Assembly: GCF_026162645.1 (NCBI RefSeq)
Contig: NZ_JAOTBE010000034.1
Location: 1 to 37,954 of the forward strand
Source: Paracoccus rhizosphaerae
Lineage (GTDB): Bacteria > Pseudomonadota > Alphaproteobacteria > Rhodobacterales > Rhodobacteraceae
Direction of reading: 5' to 3'
DNA: 37,954 nt
In this document: in pieces, positions 35,020-37,954 of the stretch
Position numbering within the stretch: position 1 is the first letter of the stretch
How the letters are laid out: each line of letters starts with the position of its first letter
Notes under the pieces: generated by a model
The model's database searches: none
Told to the model about the DNA's origin: nothing
Seen by the model: the letters and a program-made list of their open reading frames with translations, nothing else
Translations under genes and position numbers: made by a program

Positions 35020-35408
35020 TCGTCATCCACCACAATGCCGCCTGCGGCACGTCGCGCAATGTGCTGGAAATCATCCGAGCCTCGGGCGCCGATCCGGTAG
35101 TGATCGACTACCTGGCCGAAGGCTGGACGCGTCCGCAGCTTCTGGCCCTGCTGGCCGCGGCGGATCTGACGCCGCGCCAGGCGCTGCGGACATCGAAATC
35201 GCCCGCCGCCGAACTGGGCCTGCTGGAGGAGGGCGTCACCGACGCTCAGATCCTCGAGGCGATGCTGGCCCATCCGGTGCTGGTCAATCGCCCCATCGTG
35301 GCCTCGCCCAAGGGCGTGCGGCTCTGCCGCCCGTCCCAGGCCGTGTTGGGGCTGCTGGAGCGCCTGCCGGCAGGCCCGCTCTTGTCTGATTGCAGCCCAT
35401 CCGCATAG
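35016..35408 (+). CDS. arsC: Arsenate reductase, glutaredoxin-type ArsC, 130 aa
   Basis: [20 protein letters not shown] at the N-terminus contains the catalytic cysteine (C10, in the CGTSRN loop that binds arsenate). [20 protein letters not shown] supplies the conserved arginines. This is the glutathione/glutaredoxin-dependent (E. coli R773-like) class that reduces As(V) to As(III) for export by Acr3. Its ATG overlaps the acr3 stop by four bases, so it is translationally coupled. The stop lies 28 bp before the right copy of the 24-bp repeat. No clear terminator is seen. Confidence 0.95.
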   Translation: MIVIHHNAACGTSRNVLEIIRASGADPVVIDYLAEGWTRPQLLALLAAADLTPRQALRTSKSPAAELGLLEEGVTDAQILEAMLAHPVLVNRPIVASPKGVRLCRPSQAVLGLLERLPAGPLLSDCSPSA

Positions 35409-35416
35409 CGCTTTTT

Positions 35417-35650
35417 TCAGACACGCCTTAGTAGCCGCAGATCGACGTGAAGAGCCCATTCTTTCGCCACTCGCTCAAGAAATGCCCTTGTATCTTGGAC
35501 ACGCTGATGCGGTTTCCAGCCGAGGTAACGGGTTGCAATGGCATCCGTCCCGTAGCTTTTGAAGATCGCTTCGGCATCATCTGGCACCACACGCCTCAGT
35601 AGATAGCGGTCAGTCTGAAGCTCTTCGGGAAGGCGATAGGCATCGTTCAT
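35417..35650 (-). pseudogene. GNAT acetyltransferase, N-terminal fragment cut at the 24-bp repeat
   Basis: The segment ELQTDRYLLRRVVPDDAEAI, then KSYGTDAIATRYLGWKPHQR and TRAFLERVAKEW, matches the N-terminal third of Acetyltransf_3-type GNAT enzymes (L.T.RL.LR.....DA..i......d..v.ryl.w.ph). Homology ends at VAKEW, exactly where the 24-bp repeat begins at 35460, and the acetyl-CoA-binding motif is absent. The remaining codons read through the repeat (ALHVDL) to a stop at 35417. The start is placed at ATG 35650; the frame is open to 35704. The gene was broken by whatever brought in the ars module. Confidence 0.75.
35437..35460 (+). repeat. 24-bp direct repeat, right copy
   Basis: Identical to 33397-33420. 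It forms the boundary where GNAT homology stops, so it marks the right edge of the inserted ars segment. Confidence 0.75.
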
Positions 35651-35759
35651 GCTCGGCATCATAAGCGGCTTCCGCCAGCAAGCAACGGCAGCTAGGTCTC
35701 GCATCCCAGTCGTTGCGCCTTGCTCTTTGAATGACCGCTTCTAGGCGCAGGTGCCCAAG

Positions 35760-36338
35760 CTATCCGTTTGCATCGTTTTTCGGTTCGCCATTGCTCAGGG
35801 CGGCATAAAGCGCGGACTTGCCGACTTTCACGCGTGCGGCGGCCTCGCGCACGGTGAGGCCAGTTGCAATTAGTTGGCGGGCGCGGGCGACTCTTTCCGG
35901 CGTGGCAGCCATCGGCCGGCCGCCCTTTCGTCCCCTTGCTGCTGCTGCCGTGAGCCCTGCATTCGTCCGCTCACGGATCAGATCTCGCTCGAATTGTCCG
36001 AGCGCGCCGAAGATGTGGAAGACGAGCCGCCCGGTGGGGGTCGTGGTGTCGATGTTTTCGGTCAGCGACCGAAAACCCACGCCGCGATCTTCCAGTTCGG
36101 CGACGGTCTGAAGCAGATGCGTCATGGAGCGGCCGAGGCGGTCGAGTTTCCAGACTACGAGAATGTCGCCGTCCCGCAAGAACGATAGCGCCGCGTTTAA
36201 CCCAGGGCGTTCGGTCTTGGCGCCCGACACCCCGCGATCCTCGAAAATGCGGGTTGCTCCGGCAGCGTGGAGGGCATCGAGCTGAAGAGCAAGATCCTGC
36301 TCGGCGGTCGAGACGCGGGCGTAGCCAATGGGGGACAT
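35760..36338 (-). CDS. Serine recombinase (Tn3/Hin resolvase family), 192 aa
   Basis: The sequence IGYARVSTAEQDLALQLDAL contains catalytic serine S10 in the ARVS motif. FEDRGVSGAKTERPGLNAAL, VVWKLDRLGRS and NIDTTTPTGRLVFHIFGALGQFERDL (split by ordinary residues) are resolvase-domain signatures, followed by RGRKGGRP and a C-terminal HTH_7 (TVREAAARVKVGKSALYAAL). Length is that of small resolvases such as TnpR/BinR. The start is placed at ATG 36338 with GGAG about 8 nt upstream; the frame is open to 36413 without homology. It probably resolved cointegrates of the transposon whose truncated transposase follows divergently. Confidence 0.9.
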   Translation of the reverse strand: MSPIGYARVSTAEQDLALQLDALHAAGATRIFEDRGVSGAKTERPGLNAALSFLRDGDILVVWKLDRLGRSMTHLLQTVAELEDRGVGFRSLTENIDTTTPTGRLVFHIFGALGQFERDLIRERTNAGLTAAAARGRKGGRPMAATPERVARARQLIATGLTVREAAARVKVGKSALYAALSNGEPKNDANG

Positions 36339-36387
36339 GGGTCTCCGGCGGAAAAGTGTGCGCCGGGGGCATCCGACGAGTTCCATT

Positions 36388-36451
36388 TGTCCGTAAAGCC
36401 GTCCAAAAATCAAGATGTCCGGTTATCCGTTGTTGCGACAGTTTTCGGACA
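36388..36451. promoter_or_regulatory. Possible res site or transposon terminal repeat
   Basis: TGTCCG occurs at 36388 and 36416, and its complement CGGACA at 36446. TGTCCGGTTATCC...TTGCGACA (36416-36440) is a 25-bp imperfect palindrome. The position between a divergent resolvase and a Tn552/Tn5053-like transposase fits either a resolvase res site or the TGTC-type end of such a transposon. Confidence 0.4.
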
Positions 36452-36555
36452 CGGCTGCTGACCTTCCATCAAACGGACGTTTTTTGAAATCATATCTTGA
36501 GCAATGACCTGAACAGGCGGATGCTCCTGTCTGTTCCTCGCCACAGGATCCGGTC

Positions 36556-37208
36556 ATGTCAGATCCCGGATTTGCTTCTTCGAAAGCCCTCGCGCGTTTC
36601 CGGCTCCTGCAGCCCCATCTGGAGCAGGACATTCCACTGGCCCGCATTGCGGCCGAGTGCGGCGTTGCGGAACGCACCTTGCATCGCTGGCTGGCGGCCT
36701 GGCGGGCCCATGGCATTGGGGGTCTGGAACGGGCACGGCGCAGCGATGCCGGAGTTGCGCGAAGGCTTACCCCTGAGATCGAGGCGCTTGTGCGGAGCCT
36801 GGCAACCAAGCGTCACCGGCCAACGGCGGCGGCCATCCACCGCAAGGTCCGGGCCGAAGCCACGGCCCGGGGCTTTGCCGCCCCGAGCTATTCGGTCGTG
36901 GCCGGGATCGTGCGCGGGGTCGAGCCCGAGCGCATTGCCGCCGCAACGGACGCGGCGGCCTATCGCGACCGCCACGAACTCGTGCATCGGCGCGACGCCG
37001 ATGCACCTAACGCGATGTGGCAGGCTGATCATACCATGCTCGATATTCTCGTGATCGAGGACGGCAAACCTGTCCGGCCATGGCTGACCGTGGTCATGGA
37101 CGATCACAGCCGGGCCATTGCCGGCTTTTCCCTGACAACCGCGGCACCAAGCGCCGTGAACACCACGCTAGCCCTGTGCCAGGCGATCTGGCGCAAGGAT
37201 GATCCTGA
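36556..37208 (+). pseudogene. Tn552/Tn5053-like (TniA/Mu-type) transposase, N-terminal part
   Basis: An N-terminal helix-turn-helix (IPLARIAAECGVAERTLHRW) is followed by a linker and the beginning of an integrase (rve) core. The first catalytic Asp is in NAMWQADHTMLDILVIEDGK, and the RPWLTVVMDDHSRAIAGFSL strand follows. Homology stops after LCQAIWRKDDPD at about 37208, so the second Asp and the Glu are missing. The frame then runs antisense through the SRAP gene to 37671. Full-length relatives are 500-600 aa and pair with an ATPase (TniB) and a resolvase; only the resolvase is present, on the other side. Confidence 0.75.
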
Positions 37209-37230
37209 TCCGCCTGCTCCGGCCAGCTGT

Positions 37231-37872
37231 TCAGGCCGGCTCATTGATCAGCTCCAGCGCCCCGTCCGGCAGTGGCCGCTGCAGTTCCTCCGCCCGGATC
37301 CCGTTCAGCCATGCGTCCCACTCCTCGGGCCTGGTCAGGATGACCGGCATTGCCTTGGGGTGGATCGCGCCCACCTCCGCCTTGGGCGGGCTGGTCAGGA
37401 AGGCGAAGAGGTCGTCGGTGGTCTCTCCGTCCTTGACCTTGCGCACCGAGGTCCATTCCCGCGTCTCGATCCCGGCAAAGAAGATCGGGCTGTCGTTGGC
37501 GGGTGCGAACCATTGAAAGCCCCTGCCCTTCCCGAGCGGCTCGGAGAAGCTGGTCAGCGGCACCAGGCAGCGATGCTCCCGGCCGAGCCAGCGGCGCCAA
37601 TGGGGAGAGCCCAGGTTGCGGATGTTGGTGATGCCCGGATCCCGCTCGGTCTTCAAGACAGAGCGCGGTGATGGCATGCCCCACCGGGCCTTGACCAACT
37701 CTGGGCCACCCTCGCCGTTGCGAATGATCGGCGCCCACCGGTCGGGGTAGACCTTGCCGGGGGCAACGTTGCCCGCATGGTCGACCAGGCCGTCAAACAG
37801 ACGCCGCATCGCCTCCTGGGGCATGGTCACGTTATAGATGGGGTGATTGCAGCAGCGCAGCTCTGGCCTCAC
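37231..37872 (-). CDS. SRAP (YedK/HMCES-like) abasic-site crosslinking protein, 213 aa, altered N-terminus
   Basis: SRAP proteins crosslink to abasic sites in single-stranded DNA through Cys2, shielding them. The family blocks are present: TNIRNLGSPHWRRWLGREHR, CLVPLTSFSEP (active-site Glu region), WTSVRKVKDGETTDDLFAFL and IHPKAMPVILTRPEEWDAWL with the conserved His. In the family the protein begins Met-Cys-Asn, and Met removal exposes Cys. Here the only in-frame start is GTG at 37872, giving MRPELRCCNHPIYNV, so the homologous cysteine is residue 8 and cannot be N-terminal without processing. The gene abuts the truncated transposase (end 37231) and IS110 (from 37903). It may be inactive, or use an unseen start. 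Confidence 0.8.
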   Translation of the reverse strand: MRPELRCCNHPIYNVTMPQEAMRRLFDGLVDHAGNVAPGKVYPDRWAPIIRNGEGGPELVKARWGMPSPRSVLKTERDPGITNIRNLGSPHWRRWLGREHRCLVPLTSFSEPLGKGRGFQWFAPANDSPIFFAGIETREWTSVRKVKDGETTDDLFAFLTSPPKAEVGAIHPKAMPVILTRPEEWDAWLNGIRAEELQRPLPDGALELINEPA

Positions 37873-37902
37873 GCTTCTGCTCTCTTCATCATGGAGGAAG
37901 TC

Positions 37903-37954
37903 ATGGAATACTATGCCGGACTCGATGTGTCACTGAAGGAAACAGCGATCTGCG
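37903..37954 (+). pseudogene. IS110-family transposase, N-terminal 17 codons (runs off the window)
   Basis: MEYYAGLDVSLKETAIC is the start of the DEDD RuvC-like domain of IS110 transposases (Y.GiDvs...t...v), with the first catalytic Asp in GLDVS. GGAGG lies 5 nt upstream of ATG 37903. The gene continues beyond the window edge, so its completeness is unknown. Confidence 0.85.

Noticed and set aside
1..37954. CRISPR array, tRNA or rRNA genes
   Set aside because: No regularly spaced repeats and no sequence resembling conserved tRNA T-loop or rRNA motifs was noticed. A covariance-model scan was not possible.

Overview
The window looks like an accessory region (genomic island or large plasmid) of a high-GC alphaproteobacterium. 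The protein wording, the IS set and the Acr3/ArsR/ArsC types all suggest a Rhodobacterales/Paracoccus-like host. That assignment is inferred from sequence character; no housekeeping gene is present to confirm it. At least ten insertion-sequence or transposon pieces are visible: IS66, IS256, IS1634, two or three IS3 subgroups, IS1595-like, IS5-like, a serine resolvase, a Tn552/Tn5053-like transposase and IS110. Most are truncated or frameshifted, and the cargo modules sit between them.

Layout. 1-121: right end of an IS66 element. 510-998: hypothetical minus-strand gene. 1334-1556: a very small plus-strand transcription unit (promoter, RBS, 35-residue exported peptide with two cysteines, terminator). 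1596-4281: two-gene operon of a polytopic membrane protein and an overlapping periplasmic solute-binding-like protein, more AT-rich than its surroundings. 4359-7580: IS debris (IS256 fragment, intact IS1634-type transposase, IS3 orfA with broken orfB, degenerate IS1595-like gene).

7667-25921: the centrepiece, an about 18 kb minus-strand insecticidal-type toxin complex (Tc) locus. A TcB-TcC fusion (2571 aa, TTG start) comes first, then a 3231-aa TcA with four peptidoglycan-binding repeats at its N-terminus, then a small nucleotidyltransferase whose start codon overlaps the TcA stop, then a terminator. By analogy with known Tc toxins, TcA would form the injection pore and TcB-TcC the cocoon that encloses the C-terminal effector. 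That effector region (about residues 2156-2571) is of unknown type here. No holin/endolysin release cassette is present, so the peptidoglycan-binding repeats and the coupled nucleotidyltransferase are the unusual parts.

26056-27385: gene debris, namely an IS2-like orfA, a cluster of very small ORFs including one split by an in-frame amber codon, and the tail of a serralysin/RTX protein. 27386-28909: IS5-like element with a broken transposase. 28956-31436: an AT-rich helicase with a C-terminal PD-(D/E)XK nuclease motif, a candidate single-gene antiphage system. 31656-33048: complete-looking IS3 element. 33575-35408: arsenic resistance operon arsR-acr3-arsC, bracketed by an exact 24-bp direct repeat. 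35417-37954: truncated GNAT acetyltransferase, serine resolvase, truncated Tn552-like transposase, a SRAP (YedK/HMCES-like) gene with a displaced N-terminal cysteine, and the first 17 codons of an IS110 transposase.
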